From Neotabrizicola shimadae (lineage in GTDB: Bacteria; Pseudomonadota; Alphaproteobacteria; Rhodobacterales; Rhodobacteraceae): DNA of 64,000 bases. Below are positions 19,258 to 27,949 of the stretch, in pieces. Where the stretch lies: positions 1 through 64,000 of the forward strand of contig NZ_CP069370.1 of NCBI RefSeq assembly GCF_019623905.1, in the 5' to 3' direction. The notes beneath the pieces are model-generated. The model was not told where the DNA came from. It was given only the letters and a program-made list of their open reading frames with translations, and did not search any database. The number at the start of each line of letters is the position of its first letter. The stretch's first letter is position 1. Made by a program: the position numbers and the translations under genes.

Positions 19258-20691
19258 GTGAAACTCACTCGCCGCGCTCTCGGCCTCGCCGGCATCAGCG
19301 CGCTTGCCCTCACTGCCGCCGGCCGCAGCCTTGCCCAGTCCTCGGACGGCCTCTTCTCCGACATCATCGAGGGCACCGAGGATTTCGGCATCGCTTCCGA
19401 TGCCTACATCTTCGGCTATCCGCTGGTCACGATGGAAATGACCCGCCGCATCATGACGAATGTCGCCGCGGCAGAGGGCTCGCACGCTCCGATGGGCACC
19501 CTCATCCGGATGCGGCAATACCCCGACGCCAGCTTCACCGACATCACCGCGCCCAATGCCGACACTCTCTACACCACCGCCTGGCTGGACGTGGGCGACG
19601 AGCCCTGGGTGCTGGACCAGCCCGACATGGGCGATCGCTACTTCCTTCTCCCGCTCCTGTCCGGCTGGACCGAGGTGTTCCAGGTCCCCGGCAGCCGCAC
19701 CACCGGCGGCGCGGCCAGGACCTTCCTCATCACCGGCCCCGGCTGGACCGGCACCATCCCTGACGGCATGACCGAGTTGAAATCCCCCACCGCGATGGTC
19801 TGGCTCCTGGGCCGCATCTACTGCACCGGCACGCCCGAGGATTACGATGCCGTCCACAAGCTGCAGGATGCCTTCAAGCTCCAGCCGCTGTCCACCTGGG
19901 GGCAGGACTACACCCCGCCCGCCGGCACCGTCGATCCGTCCATCGACATGAAGACCCCGACCCGCGACCAGGTGAACGCCCTCAGCGCCAGCGACTATTT
20001 CTCTCTGCTGGCCGACCTGATGAAGCGCAACCCCCCGTCCGGGGCTGACAAGCCCGCGGTGGACCGCTTCGCCGCCATCGGCCTCTTGCCGGGGCAGGAT
20101 CTGGACAAGCCCAAGCTCAAGCCCGATTTCGAATCCCGCGTCGCCCCCTTCGCCTTCCATCGCATCATGGCGCATCTCGTGGATTCCGATGGCAACATGA
20201 CGCACGAGAACGGCTGGCTCTTCACCACCAAGGCGGGGACCTACGGCACCAACTACACGCAGCGTGCCCTCATTACCGCCATCGGCCTTGGCGCGAACCT
20301 GCCGCAGGACGCCATCTATCCGCTGTCGCAGCGGCCGAACCTGCTGGAAGAATACTCGGGCGAACACAAGTACACGATGGTCTTCCCCAAGGGCCAGACC
20401 CCGCCGGTCCAGGGCTTCTGGTCGCTCACCATGTACAACGAACAGATGTTCTTCGTCGCGAACCCGATCAACCGCTACTCGATGAGCATCCGCACCAATC
20501 CGGTGATGGGCGAAGACGGCTCGCTGACGATCTATATTCAGAAGGACAGCCCCGGTCAGGAGAAAGAGGCCAACTGGCTTCCCGCTCCCGAAGGCAAGTT
20601 CCACCTGATGCTCCGGCTCTACTGGCCCGACGACAAGGCGCCCTCGATCATCGACGGCAGCTGGAAGATCCCCGAAGTCAAGAAATCCTGA
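19258..20691 (+). CDS. Exported DUF1254/DUF1214 domain protein
   Basis: The 477-residue product begins with a twin-arginine-like signal (VKLTRRALGLAGISALALTAAGRSLAQ), so periplasmic export, possibly by Tat, is likely. The DUF1254 region is recognisable from DAYIFGYPLVTMEMTRR and ITAPNADTLYTTAWLDVGDEPWVLDQPDMGDRYFLLPLLSGWTEVF. The C-terminal DUF1214 region includes GFWSLTMYNEQMFFVANPINRYSM. Its function is not established. The GTG at 19258 follows GGAG and gives the signal peptide; earlier in-frame codons do not. Two hairpins follow the stop. Confidence 0.85.
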   Translation: MKLTRRALGLAGISALALTAAGRSLAQSSDGLFSDIIEGTEDFGIASDAYIFGYPLVTMEMTRRIMTNVAAAEGSHAPMGTLIRMRQYPDASFTDITAPNADTLYTTAWLDVGDEPWVLDQPDMGDRYFLLPLLSGWTEVFQVPGSRTTGGAARTFLITGPGWTGTIPDGMTELKSPTAMVWLLGRIYCTGTPEDYDAVHKLQDAFKLQPLSTWGQDYTPPAGTVDPSIDMKTPTRDQVNALSASDYFSLLADLMKRNPPSGADKPAVDRFAAIGLLPGQDLDKPKLKPDFESRVAPFAFHRIMAHLVDSDGNMTHENGWLFTTKAGTYGTNYTQRALITAIGLGANLPQDAIYPLSQRPNLLEEYSGEHKYTMVFPKGQTPPVQGFWSLTMYNEQMFFVANPINRYSMSIRTNPVMGEDGSLTIYIQKDSPGQEKEANWLPAPEGKFHLMLRLYWPDDKAPSIIDGSWKIPEVKKS

Positions 20692-20703
20692 CCACGCATC
20701 TCG

Positions 20704-20754
20704 CTGCCCGCCCCGGCGGGCAGGGAGCCCGCAAGTTCCCTCGACGGAACTTGC
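20704..20754 (+). terminator. Tandem hairpins after the DUF1254 gene
   Basis: CTGCCCGC/GCGGGCAG (20704-20711 with 20716-20723) is followed by GCAAGTTCC/GGAACTTGC (20731-20739 with 20746-20754). Both stems are perfect, of 8 and 9 bp. Neither has a T-run. They probably terminate or stabilise the end of the DUF1254 message. Confidence 0.5.
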
Positions 20755-20892
20755 CCGGAGATGCCGAAAGCTCCGGGCCCGCCCCACCCGCCGACTGCAG
20801 GGGCGAAAAAACTTGCGTCGCCTGTCGAAATCCCGGCGCCCCGCGTGTCACTGTTCTGCCCGACCCTGACGCGGGCGTTAACGGAGACCGAC

Positions 20893-21333
20893 ATGACCGC
20901 TCTCACCTTTGCCCCACCGCGCCCGCTCTGGCTGATCCTGCCGGCCGCCGGCGCCCTCGCCTGGAACATCTTCGGCCTGATCCGCTTTGCCGACAGCCTG
21001 ACCCAGACCCCGGAAAGCCTGATGGCGCAGGGCCTGACAGAGGCGCAGGCCCTGCTCTACGCCGGCCTTCCCGGCTGGATGACGCTCGCCTTCGCGCTCG
21101 GCACCGGGCTCGGCACGCTCGGCGGCCTGCTCCTGCTCCTGCGGCGCAGCACGGCGACCTGGGTGCTGGCCGTCTCGCTGGCCGCCTACATCGCGCTCTT
21201 CACAGGCGATCTGGCCCATGGCGTCTTCGACGGAATGCCCGCCCAACTGGCCATCCTCGTCGTGGTCGTCGCCATCGCGGCGGCCCTCTTCGCCCTGTCC
21301 CTTGTCGCCCGAAATCGTGGCATCCTGCGCTGA
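20893..21333 (+). CDS. Small integral membrane protein, function unknown
   Basis: The 146-residue product has four hydrophobic segments: LWLILPAAGALAWNIFGLI, GWMTLAFALGTGLGTLGGLLLLL, TWVLAVSLAAYIALFTGDLA and LAILVVVVAIAAALFALSLVA. This four-helix layout with FADSLTQTPESLM between TM1 and TM2 recurs in small, unnamed alphaproteobacterial membrane proteins. The ATG at 20893 follows GGAG. The gene is 15 bp upstream of the YCII-like gene and probably co-transcribed with it. I cannot assign a function. Confidence 0.75.
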   Translation: MTALTFAPPRPLWLILPAAGALAWNIFGLIRFADSLTQTPESLMAQGLTEAQALLYAGLPGWMTLAFALGTGLGTLGGLLLLLRRSTATWVLAVSLAAYIALFTGDLAHGVFDGMPAQLAILVVVVAIAAALFALSLVARNRGILR

Positions 21334-21348
21334 ACCCAGGAGAGTCCC

Positions 21349-21705
21349 ATGCAATTCATGATGATGCTGAACGAAACCGAAGCCGATTTCGTCGCCCGCA
21401 CCGAACCTGGCCAGTCGGCCGCCTATTGGGGCGGCTGGACCGCCTTCATCGGCGCGATGGCTCTGGCCGGGGTCATCGTCAAGGGTGACGGGCTGCAAGG
21501 CCCCATGCTCGCCACCACGGTGCGCGTGACCGATGGCAAGCGGCATGTGCAGGACGGCCCCTTCGCCGCCTCACGCGAACAACTCGGCGGCTATTTCGTG
21601 ATCGAGGTGCCCGATCTCGACACGGCGCTCGACTGGGCCGCAAAGGCACCCTGCGCCGCGACCGGCTCGGTCGAACGGCGACCGATCCTGCCGCCGATGC
21701 TATGA
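21349..21705 (+). CDS. YCII / DGPF domain protein
   Basis: The 118-residue protein of the YCII-related (DGPF) family has the fold start MQFMMMLNETEADF, the signature VQDGPFAASREQLGGYFVIEVPDLDTALDWA and the terminal RPILPPM. Many relatives are encoded beside extracytoplasmic-function sigma factors, but none is present here. Its biochemical role is unproven. A good ribosome binding site (AGGAG) precedes the ATG. The gene converges on the S10 peptidase gene with 16 bp between stops. Confidence 0.85.
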   Translation: MQFMMMLNETEADFVARTEPGQSAAYWGGWTAFIGAMALAGVIVKGDGLQGPMLATTVRVTDGKRHVQDGPFAASREQLGGYFVIEVPDLDTALDWAAKAPCAATGSVERRPILPPML

Positions 21706-21721
21706 CCATGGCGCCATCCGC

Positions 21722-23161
21722 TCACGGCGCCGTCTCGTAGAACCCGCGCACATCCCTGGCGAACTCTGCCCGGCTTCCGGTGCGCAGGTAGAACATGTGC
21801 CCGCCTTCGTAGGTGCCGAAGAACAGACGCTCGCGTGCACCCTTCGCCCGCGTTGCCTGTTCCAGAACGAAGCGCGACATGAAGTACGGCGTGACCGTGT
21901 CATACGCTCCGTGCACGACCAGCACCTTCAGGTCCAGGTTCTGCGCCAGCGCTATGCCCACATCATCCGGCGTACCCACGGACGAGGTACGGTCGAACGC
22001 GGAGTTCACGGTCAGGTTCAGCGGCTCATACGGCCGGTCGATGACAAAGCCGAGGTCGGTGCGAAGATAGTCCATCAGTGGCGACAGAAGGATGCCGCTC
22101 AGCACCGTGAGGCTGCGATCAAGGACGCCGATCGAAGCGTCCTGCGGCCTCGGGTTGTCGCTGGCCTGCGAGCCGTCATAGCGGTCAAGAACCAGCCCCC
22201 TGTCGGCTAAGAGGCTGCCTGCAAAGAGCAACTGGTCAATCCGCCCGTTGTTCCGCGCAAGAAGTGCAGGCTCAATGCCGATCACCTCGCTCATCCGGGC
22301 ATAGAAGGCGGTCTGCTCCTCGGGCGGCATGCGGCCAAGCGCGGCCAGACCGGTCAGATACTCGGTTAGCGCATAGTCCTCGGCGGCTTTCCTTCCCTCG
22401 GCATCTTTCCCGAAGACACCCCGGCCTTGCACTGCAGCGATGGCCGCCTGCGTAGGGATCTGGGCCATAGGGAACAGGAGCGAGTAGCTGTCGAAATCTG
22501 CATCCACGTTCAACTCGGGAGAGATCATCACCGCGCGGTTCAGGTTGATCGCGTATTTCTCGGCCAGGATGCGCGTCAGGGCGGCCACGCGCATGCCGCC
22601 GTAGCTTTCTCCGGCAATGGCCTTGGGCGAGCCCCAGCGATTGTTGACCGTCAGCCATTGCCGGATGAACTGGGCAATGGAATCGAGATCCCCCATCGTG
22701 TTGTAGAACGGGGTCGGGTCGCGCGGCGCTCCGTCGGGTCCGGGAAGGGTGCGGCTATAGCCTGTCCCAACCGGGTCGATGAAGACCAGATCGGTGAAGG
22801 CGATCCAACTGTCAGGGTTCGTCTCCAGCCGCGCGGGCACCGGGGGAAAGGTCCCGTCTCCGGCGGTGGCGATGGTCTTCGGCCCGATCGCAGCAATATG
22901 CAGGAAGATGCTGGCGCCACCGGGGCCGCCGTTCCAGAGGAAGGTCACCGGCCGCGTCGCCGGGTCGGCACCGTCCAGGGTGTAGGCAACATGGAACATC
23001 TCGGCCTCGGGGCGTTCGGGGTCGACGCCGGTGTTCAGCAAGCCGGCCTTGGCCGTGTAGGCGGGCAGATCCTGTGCCGATGGGGCAGAGGACCAGCCTG
23101 CTAGCATGGCAAGGGCAAGTGCCAGAACCAAGGCCGAACGGGTCACGATCCAAAGTCTCAT
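21722..23161 (-). CDS. Exported serine carboxypeptidase-like protein (peptidase S10)
   Basis: The 479-residue protein has a signal peptide (about residues 1-29, ending SAPSAQ). Its alpha/beta-hydrolase fold is that of serine carboxypeptidases: oxyanion region LWNGGPGGASIFLH, DPVGTGYSR, nucleophile Ser in AGESYGGMR, acid Asp in VVHGAYDTVTPY and His in GTYEGGHMFY. All three catalytic residues are visible, so it should be active in the periplasm or outside the cell. It is the last of three leftward genes for exported or hydrolase proteins. An AGAGGG site precedes the ATG. Confidence 0.9.
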   Translation of the reverse strand: MRLWIVTRSALVLALALAMLAGWSSAPSAQDLPAYTAKAGLLNTGVDPERPEAEMFHVAYTLDGADPATRPVTFLWNGGPGGASIFLHIAAIGPKTIATAGDGTFPPVPARLETNPDSWIAFTDLVFIDPVGTGYSRTLPGPDGAPRDPTPFYNTMGDLDSIAQFIRQWLTVNNRWGSPKAIAGESYGGMRVAALTRILAEKYAINLNRAVMISPELNVDADFDSYSLLFPMAQIPTQAAIAAVQGRGVFGKDAEGRKAAEDYALTEYLTGLAALGRMPPEEQTAFYARMSEVIGIEPALLARNNGRIDQLLFAGSLLADRGLVLDRYDGSQASDNPRPQDASIGVLDRSLTVLSGILLSPLMDYLRTDLGFVIDRPYEPLNLTVNSAFDRTSSVGTPDDVGIALAQNLDLKVLVVHGAYDTVTPYFMSRFVLEQATRAKGARERLFFGTYEGGHMFYLRTGSRAEFARDVRGFYETAP

Positions 23162-23252
23162 GCTGCCAATCCCTCTTTATGCCAATCGCCCCGCGCTCCA
23201 CCGGAACTCAGGTGGCGTCCTTCCGGCGGCGCACTGCCGCCAGGTTACGCCG

Positions 23253-23669
23253 CTACATGATCCCGACCGAGATCATGAAGGCCGTCGTCTTGCCGCTGTC
23301 GGCATCGTCGCCCATCTGGTAGACGCGGATCACATAGTCGCCGTTCTTCGGCAGAACGATCCCCGTGGCATCCAGCCCGTCGATTGATCCGTTGTAGATC
23401 GCCTCGCCGGTGCTTCCGGGGGGCAGGATGTTGAAATAGACCGTGCCGTTCCCGTTCGATTCGCCCGGAATCAGCGAGACGGCCATCTTCTGCCCCTTCT
23501 TCGCCCCAAGCAGGTAGTCGATGTATTCGTCGCCCACGATGGTGCCATTGATCGCGGCATTGTCGTTGCCCTTCTCGAACTCGACCCGAGCCTGGTCCTG
23601 CGCCAGGACGGGCGAGGCAAGCGGTGACAGGGCCAGAAAGGCGGCAAAGGCAAAGGAAAGTCTGGGCAT
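23253..23669 (-). CDS. Exported PliG-like / g-type lysozyme inhibitor-like protein
   Basis: The 138-residue protein has a signal peptide (MPRLSFAFAAFLALSPLASPVLAQ). The mature beta-rich domain resembles the PliG (YcgK) family: VEFEKGNDNAAINGTI, YIDYLLGAKKGQKMAVSL, YFNILPPGS, and the closing LPKNGDYVIRVYQMGDDA. PliG proteins inhibit goose-type lysozyme in the periplasm; many relatives of this shape are unnamed pre-peptidase C-like domains, so inhibitor function is a hypothesis. The ATG at 23669 follows GGAG; a TTG 12 nt upstream is less likely. It lies between two hydrolase genes on the same strand. Confidence 0.65.
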   Translation of the reverse strand: MPRLSFAFAAFLALSPLASPVLAQDQARVEFEKGNDNAAINGTIVGDEYIDYLLGAKKGQKMAVSLIPGESNGNGTVYFNILPPGSTGEAIYNGSIDGLDATGIVLPKNGDYVIRVYQMGDDADSGKTTAFMISVGIM

Positions 23670-23702
23670 GGGGGTCTCCAAGGGTTGATGTGGGACGAGG
23701 GG

Positions 23703-25676
23703 CTACCGGGTCCAGCTTCCATCCGGCAGCAGGAAGCCGGGCATCAGGCTGGCAGTGCAGGAGGTGTTCACCAAAGCTTCCGGGGTGTCGAGGAAGCTTG
23801 CGGCGATATCGCGCGAGCAATCCGAGAAGATGAAGGTTCCATGGCCGGCTTCGGGAAGGATCGCGAGCTGCGCCTTCGGTAGGGTCGAGGCGAGCATGGG
23901 TCCCCAGCTTGGGGCGGTCTGGGTATCCAGCGTGCCCTGCAGCACCAGCGTCGGGATGTCGGCTGTGACGGGGTCGTGGATGCCCGGCCGCGAAACGCGC
24001 TGAAACTCTTCGCAGGGGCCATAGATGCTGGCGTTCATCCCCGACTCGATCTCGGCGATCATGCTCTCGGGCCAGCCGAATTCGTCCCGCAGCCGGGCGC
24101 TGGCGATGGGGATCGTCTCGGGGCCGTTGATGTCCATGTTCTCCTGGCAGGCGAACATCTGCAGCTGGAACTGGCCGACCAGCACGTCGTCGATGGCGCT
24201 GTTGTCGCGGCTGATCCGGTCGAAGACCTGGGCCAGCTGGGCGTCGGTCATCCGTTCGGACAGCGCTCTCAGGCCGACCAGTGTTGTGCCGGTGAAATGC
24301 TTCTCCATAAGGGCATCCAGCGCACCTGTCGTTGGGGTAGAAGCCCGCAGCATCAGGTAGTCAGAGCCAAAGGCGATGCGGGCCGGCAATGTCGGCAGGG
24401 CCTTGGCGGCATCGGCAAGAGCGGTGTCGAACACCTCGACCAAGTCGGTGCCTTTTGCGGCGCGGTTACGGGCCACCTCAAGCTGGGCAAGCGTCGTACT
24501 CACGGCCTCCTCCGTGGCCCGGCCGATCTCTGCCAGGTTCAGTGCTGTTTCGGCAAGTGCCTGGCTTGTCGCGTCAAGGCCCGAAAGGTCCGGCGCAGGG
24601 GCCGCGCCTGAACCAAGGCGTTTGGCGGCGATCTCGTCATGTGTAACGGTCACGCCCTGTTCCAACTCGGCGATCATCTTCGGCAGGTAGCCGGTGATCC
24701 CCTGGTTTCCCGGGGCAAAGCTGTTGCGCCCGATCAGAAGCATGAAGAGGGAGCGCCCGGTGATCGGTCCCTGCGCCCCCCGCAACGGCGCCGCTTCCAG
24801 CTTGGCCCAGAGCGCCCAGAAGCGGGCCTCGAGGTCGGGATAGGCGGCGGCGCAAGCGGCATCCGCCGCGCAAAGCTGGAACAGCGACCGGACATTCTCG
24901 GCCAGCGGCAGCCCCATTAGGTCATACATCGGCACCTGCACCGGCCAGACGCTGTCGACGACGACCGACCGCAAGCCCTCGGGTGCCGACCGCATAACCT
25001 CCTGCGCGAGGAAGGTGCCATAGGACGTGCCGAAGATGTTGTAGCTGCCGTGCCCCAGTGCCCTCATCAGCGCCTGCACGTCGCGCGCGTTTTGCAGCGT
25101 GTTCACGGTCGAGATGTCCGCGCCGTTGGCGGCGATTTCGTCCAGGCAGGCGCGCACCGCCTGACGACCGCGCGCGATCATCTCGGCCTCGGACCCACTG
25201 GCCAATATCGCGTCGGCCAGCGTCTCGGGGTTGGCGACCGTGGCATAGCAGCGGGACTCCGGCCCGGCTGAGGTGTCCACCCCACGCTGGTCGAAGGCGA
25301 TGATGTCACGCCGGTCACGGATCTCTTCCAGGAAGCGGGTGATCAGGATCGGGTTCCGGACCACGCCCGAGCCCGGGCCGCCATGCAGATAGACCACCGG
25401 ATCGGCGGCGGGCGCAAGCGAATGCGATTTCAGCACCATGAAGGTCAGGTCGATCCGGCGACCGTCGGGCTTGTCATGGTCCTCGGGCAGATTGACCCTG
25501 CCGCAAGCCACGGTCATGCCCTCGACCTCTTCCGGGGCGACCGGGCCGGGGCAAGCCACGGCGACCACCGGATAGCGCGGGTCCGCACCGCCGGGCACGA
25601 TCAGGGGTAGCAGCGGATCCGCGGCAGGAGGCCCGGCCAGGGCCAGCACGAAGGCGACGATCTGATCAGGGGTCAT
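23703..25676 (-). CDS. Alpha/beta hydrolase with TAP-like C-terminal domain
   Basis: The 657-residue hydrolase resembles tripeptidyl/prolyl aminopeptidase-type enzymes. It shows PVVYLHGGPGSG (oxyanion loop), IIAFDQRGVDTS, the nucleophile elbow FGTSYGTFLAQ, and a C-terminal TAP-like domain with DIPTLVLQGTLDTQTAP and the histidine motif LPEAGHGTFIF. The neighbours it resembles are exported, yet this protein starts without a convincing signal peptide and the ATG lacks a Shine-Dalgarno. In-frame codons continue upstream only to a stop at 25722-25724 with no better start. A truncated paralogue lies directly upstream, so the original 5' end may have been lost in rearrangement. Confidence 0.85.
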   Translation of the reverse strand: MTPDQIVAFVLALAGPPAADPLLPLIVPGGADPRYPVVAVACPGPVAPEEVEGMTVACGRVNLPEDHDKPDGRRIDLTFMVLKSHSLAPAADPVVYLHGGPGSGVVRNPILITRFLEEIRDRRDIIAFDQRGVDTSAGPESRCYATVANPETLADAILASGSEAEMIARGRQAVRACLDEIAANGADISTVNTLQNARDVQALMRALGHGSYNIFGTSYGTFLAQEVMRSAPEGLRSVVVDSVWPVQVPMYDLMGLPLAENVRSLFQLCAADAACAAAYPDLEARFWALWAKLEAAPLRGAQGPITGRSLFMLLIGRNSFAPGNQGITGYLPKMIAELEQGVTVTHDEIAAKRLGSGAAPAPDLSGLDATSQALAETALNLAEIGRATEEAVSTTLAQLEVARNRAAKGTDLVEVFDTALADAAKALPTLPARIAFGSDYLMLRASTPTTGALDALMEKHFTGTTLVGLRALSERMTDAQLAQVFDRISRDNSAIDDVLVGQFQLQMFACQENMDINGPETIPIASARLRDEFGWPESMIAEIESGMNASIYGPCEEFQRVSRPGIHDPVTADIPTLVLQGTLDTQTAPSWGPMLASTLPKAQLAILPEAGHGTFIFSDCSRDIAASFLDTPEALVNTSCTASLMPGFLLPDGSWTR

Positions 25677-25721
25677 GGCGGCCAGTCGGTCACAGGAGGC
25701 ATTGCCGCAAGCCTGTCTGCC

Positions 25722-26378
25722 TCACCCCTCCACGTCTATCCACATTGCGCATGGCAGGAAAGGAAGGACGCCGCGCCGGTGCAACTGGAACCAAGGCCGG
25801 CCATGGCACCGGGCCGGTCGGGCAGGGCCGGCCTGGGGTTGCGCAGCGCCGGTTGCCCGGGACCTGTCCGCGACCGGCCTGGCCGGGGGAAGCACGAACT
25901 GCGGCTTCAGGCTGGCAAGGCAGCCGGCATCCGGAGCCGTCTCGGGCCGCTTGAGAAAGGCCATGCCGATGTCCTTGACGCGTCGAGAGAAGATGATCGA
26001 CCCGTGCCCGGCCTCGGGTACCTTGATGATCTGCGACCGGGACAGGGTTTCGGCCACATGGCGCGCAATGGCCGAGGAGGTCTGGGTGTCGTTCAAGGCT
26101 TAGACGACCATGGTGGGGATGTCGCCGGACACCGGGGTAAGGAATTCCGGCCGGGGCGCGGGAGGAAGCAGTTCGCACATGCCGTAGATCGAGCTGTCGG
26201 CCTTGTCCGACAGGGTTTGCCGGGGCCGCCTGAGCCTTGCGTTGTAGGCGGCGAAGCCCTCAAGGCTGTTGAACGGAAGCTGTTCCTGGCAGGCGATGAC
26301 CATCGGGTCAGGCGCGAAGACGATCCCGGCATAGGCCCTGCGCGCCTCGCCGCCGACGGCGGCGTAAACCGCACGGGC
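25722..26378 (-). pseudogene. Decayed TAP-like hydrolase paralogue (C-terminal remnant with nonsense codon)
   Basis: The minus strand from about 26378 reads a C-terminal TAP-like hydrolase segment parallel to the intact neighbour. VIACQEQLPFNS and SSIYGMCELLPP are followed by DIPTMVV, then a TAA stop at 26102-26100. In the same frame it continues ALNDTQTSS and KVPEAGHGSIIF. The intact gene has VLQGTLDTQT at this point, so the TAA probably replaced CAA. The N-terminal two thirds are missing, and the tail beyond about 25880 no longer matches. It is a dead paralogue of the adjacent gene. Confidence 0.75.
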
Positions 26379-26506
26379 GCCCTTGCCGGGCCTGGAACCT
26401 GCCGAAAGCGCAAGACAAGACGGTCCTGCACCCAAGCGGCACATCCGTGCAATCGGGGCGAAATAGATCACGCGATTGGAATGTGTGTGACGTGAACGAC
26501 GAGCCG

Positions 26507-27079
26507 TCAATCCCTGGATCGCCGGTCCGCCCCTGATGACGCCAAGGTCGCCCTGTCCCCCACTTCCGGCCAAGAGAGCAGGGCTGCGCGCACCTTGTCC
26601 GGTCCGAAGGCACGGGCCACCGCCTTGAAGGTAAAGAACGGCAAGAGCGACACGAAGGCGATCAGGGCGATGATGAGTACGCCAATCGAGCCGCCGCCGC
26701 CGAAGACCGGCATGCTGGCCGAGAAGCTTTGGCCCTGGAAGAGGCCGAGGGCGACGCGTTCGACCACATGTACGATCATGAAAGCGGCAGCACAAAAGGC
26801 GGCATCGAAGAGGATCGAGTAGATCTTCGGAAGGTGCGACAGGCGGCCGGAAAGTTCCATATGCTCGACCAGCATCATGGCCTTGGTCAAGGCCAGCGCG
26901 TTGATCAGCGCAAATCCCTGAAGGGCGGCATGGTTCTGATGCTCGCGGTCGAAGGCGACCTCATTCAGCACGAAAAGGCCGAACAGGACCCAAAGGTAGA
27001 GAAAAAGGATCAGCCCATGCTGGGCAGCGGCGACCAGGCGCCGGCGAAGGCTGCGGTGCGCGGGGTGGGCTTGGGTCAT
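26507..27079 (-). CDS. Integral membrane protein, function unknown
   Basis: The 190-residue product has hydrophobic segments at LILFLYLWVLFGLFVLNEVAF, LQGFALINALALTKAMMLV, ILFDAAFCAAAFMIVHVVERV and IGVLIIALIAFVSLLPFFTF, suggesting four TMs. An alternative ATG at 27130 adds 17 residues but overlaps the previous gene and has no ribosome binding site; GAAAGA precedes the 27079 ATG. It is the last gene of a run of three membrane-protein genes. I do not recognise the family. Confidence 0.7.
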   Translation of the reverse strand: MTQAHPAHRSLRRRLVAAAQHGLILFLYLWVLFGLFVLNEVAFDREHQNHAALQGFALINALALTKAMMLVEHMELSGRLSHLPKIYSILFDAAFCAAAFMIVHVVERVALGLFQGQSFSASMPVFGGGGSIGVLIIALIAFVSLLPFFTFKAVARAFGPDKVRAALLSWPEVGDRATLASSGADRRSRD

Positions 27080-27116
27080 CGGATGGTCTTTCGAAGATGA
27101 CGCATTCGGCTTGGGG

Positions 27117-27515
27117 TCAGGGTCCGACATGCATGAGGATCATCGCGCCGATGCCGAGCCCGCCGATCAGCGCGGCCAGCAATCCGGCATGGGAGGGTGG
27201 CGCAACCGGATAGCCGCGCGCCGCAGGATACTCGGTGGCAAGGTGGCGCTGTGTGCGCCGGTTGGCCAGCACGGCCACCACCAGCACGACAAGGCCGATT
27301 CCCACCATGGCGCTGCCGAACAGGTAGGGCACCGCCGCTCGCGTGTGGGCGTCAGCGGAAGAGGCGATACGGAACACCTGGTGCACGCCGAAGCCGAAGG
27401 TGATCAGCGAGGTCGATGTGCGAATCCAGGACAGCATGGTACGATCCTGCGCCATCCGTGTCCGCTCCAGTGCGAGGCGGCTGCTGGCATCCGCTTGTGG
27501 CGCCGCAGCGGTCAC
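27117..27515 (-). CDS. DUF202 (YidH-like) membrane protein
   Basis: The 132-residue protein starts with the DUF202 signature RLALERTRMAQDRTMLSWIRTSTSLITFGFG, in which an Arg/Glu-rich amphipathic stretch leads into TM1. A second TM (VPYLFGSAMVGIGLVVLVVAVLANRR) and a third (GLLAALIGGLGIGAMILMHV) follow. The family is widespread in bacteria and fungi without a settled function. The ATG overlaps the stop of the upstream membrane gene by 4 nt, so they are coupled. Confidence 0.88.
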   Translation of the reverse strand: MTAAAPQADASSRLALERTRMAQDRTMLSWIRTSTSLITFGFGVHQVFRIASSADAHTRAAVPYLFGSAMVGIGLVVLVVAVLANRRTQRHLATEYPAARGYPVAPPSHAGLLAALIGGLGIGAMILMHVGP

Positions 27516-27925
27516 GACGTTCCGCCCGCTCTGGCGGCAAGGCGTCGACGGGCGATGCGGTTTGTCAGGCCGCGGGCGACCAGATAGGCCGGAAAGGCAA
27601 GGATCGCCGCGATCGCCAGCGCCTGAAGCACATCGACCGAGCGCGAGACGACAAGCTGGAAGATCATGTCGATGACGACCGCCAGCAGATAGAGCCGGCC
27701 GATGTCGCCCCAGAGTTCGCCCAACAGTTGGCGGCGCTGGGCAGGCTCGGTGGCCACCAGCACGGCGAAGGGCCGGCGGCCCGACCGCGCGTCGCGCAGG
27801 CCAGCTCGGATGGCGATGGCGGTGGCCACAAGGGGTTGCAGGATCATGCGGAAGGCGAGCGGACCGTGTTCGCGGATGAACAGGAGGTACTCGTCGCGCT
27901 GCAGGGCGTCTTCAAGGCCGGACAT
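27512..27925 (-). CDS. Small membrane protein, function unknown
   Basis: The 137-residue product has an amphipathic N-terminal region (LEDALQRDEYLLFIREHGPLAFRMI) and two or three hydrophobic segments, including LYLLAVVIDMIFQLVV and VLQALAIAAILAFPAYLVARGL. Its stop overlaps the DUF202 gene start, and a carboxymuconolactone decarboxylase-like gene lies 24 bp upstream. It is probably in the same transcript as its neighbours. No family recognised. Confidence 0.7.
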   Translation of the reverse strand: MSGLEDALQRDEYLLFIREHGPLAFRMILQPLVATAIAIRAGLRDARSGRRPFAVLVATEPAQRRQLLGELWGDIGRLYLLAVVIDMIFQLVVSRSVDVLQALAIAAILAFPAYLVARGLTNRIARRRLAARAGGTS

Positions 27926-27949
27926 CTTTTGCTCTTCGGGAGGGGAGGG

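Noticed and set aside
17806-20787. 993-codon open frame on the minus strand across the LacI-type and DUF1254 genes
   Set aside because: It is the antisense shadow of two well-supported plus-strand genes in GC-rich DNA, with low-complexity composition, no ribosome binding site and no domain; it also runs through the tRNA and terminator region.
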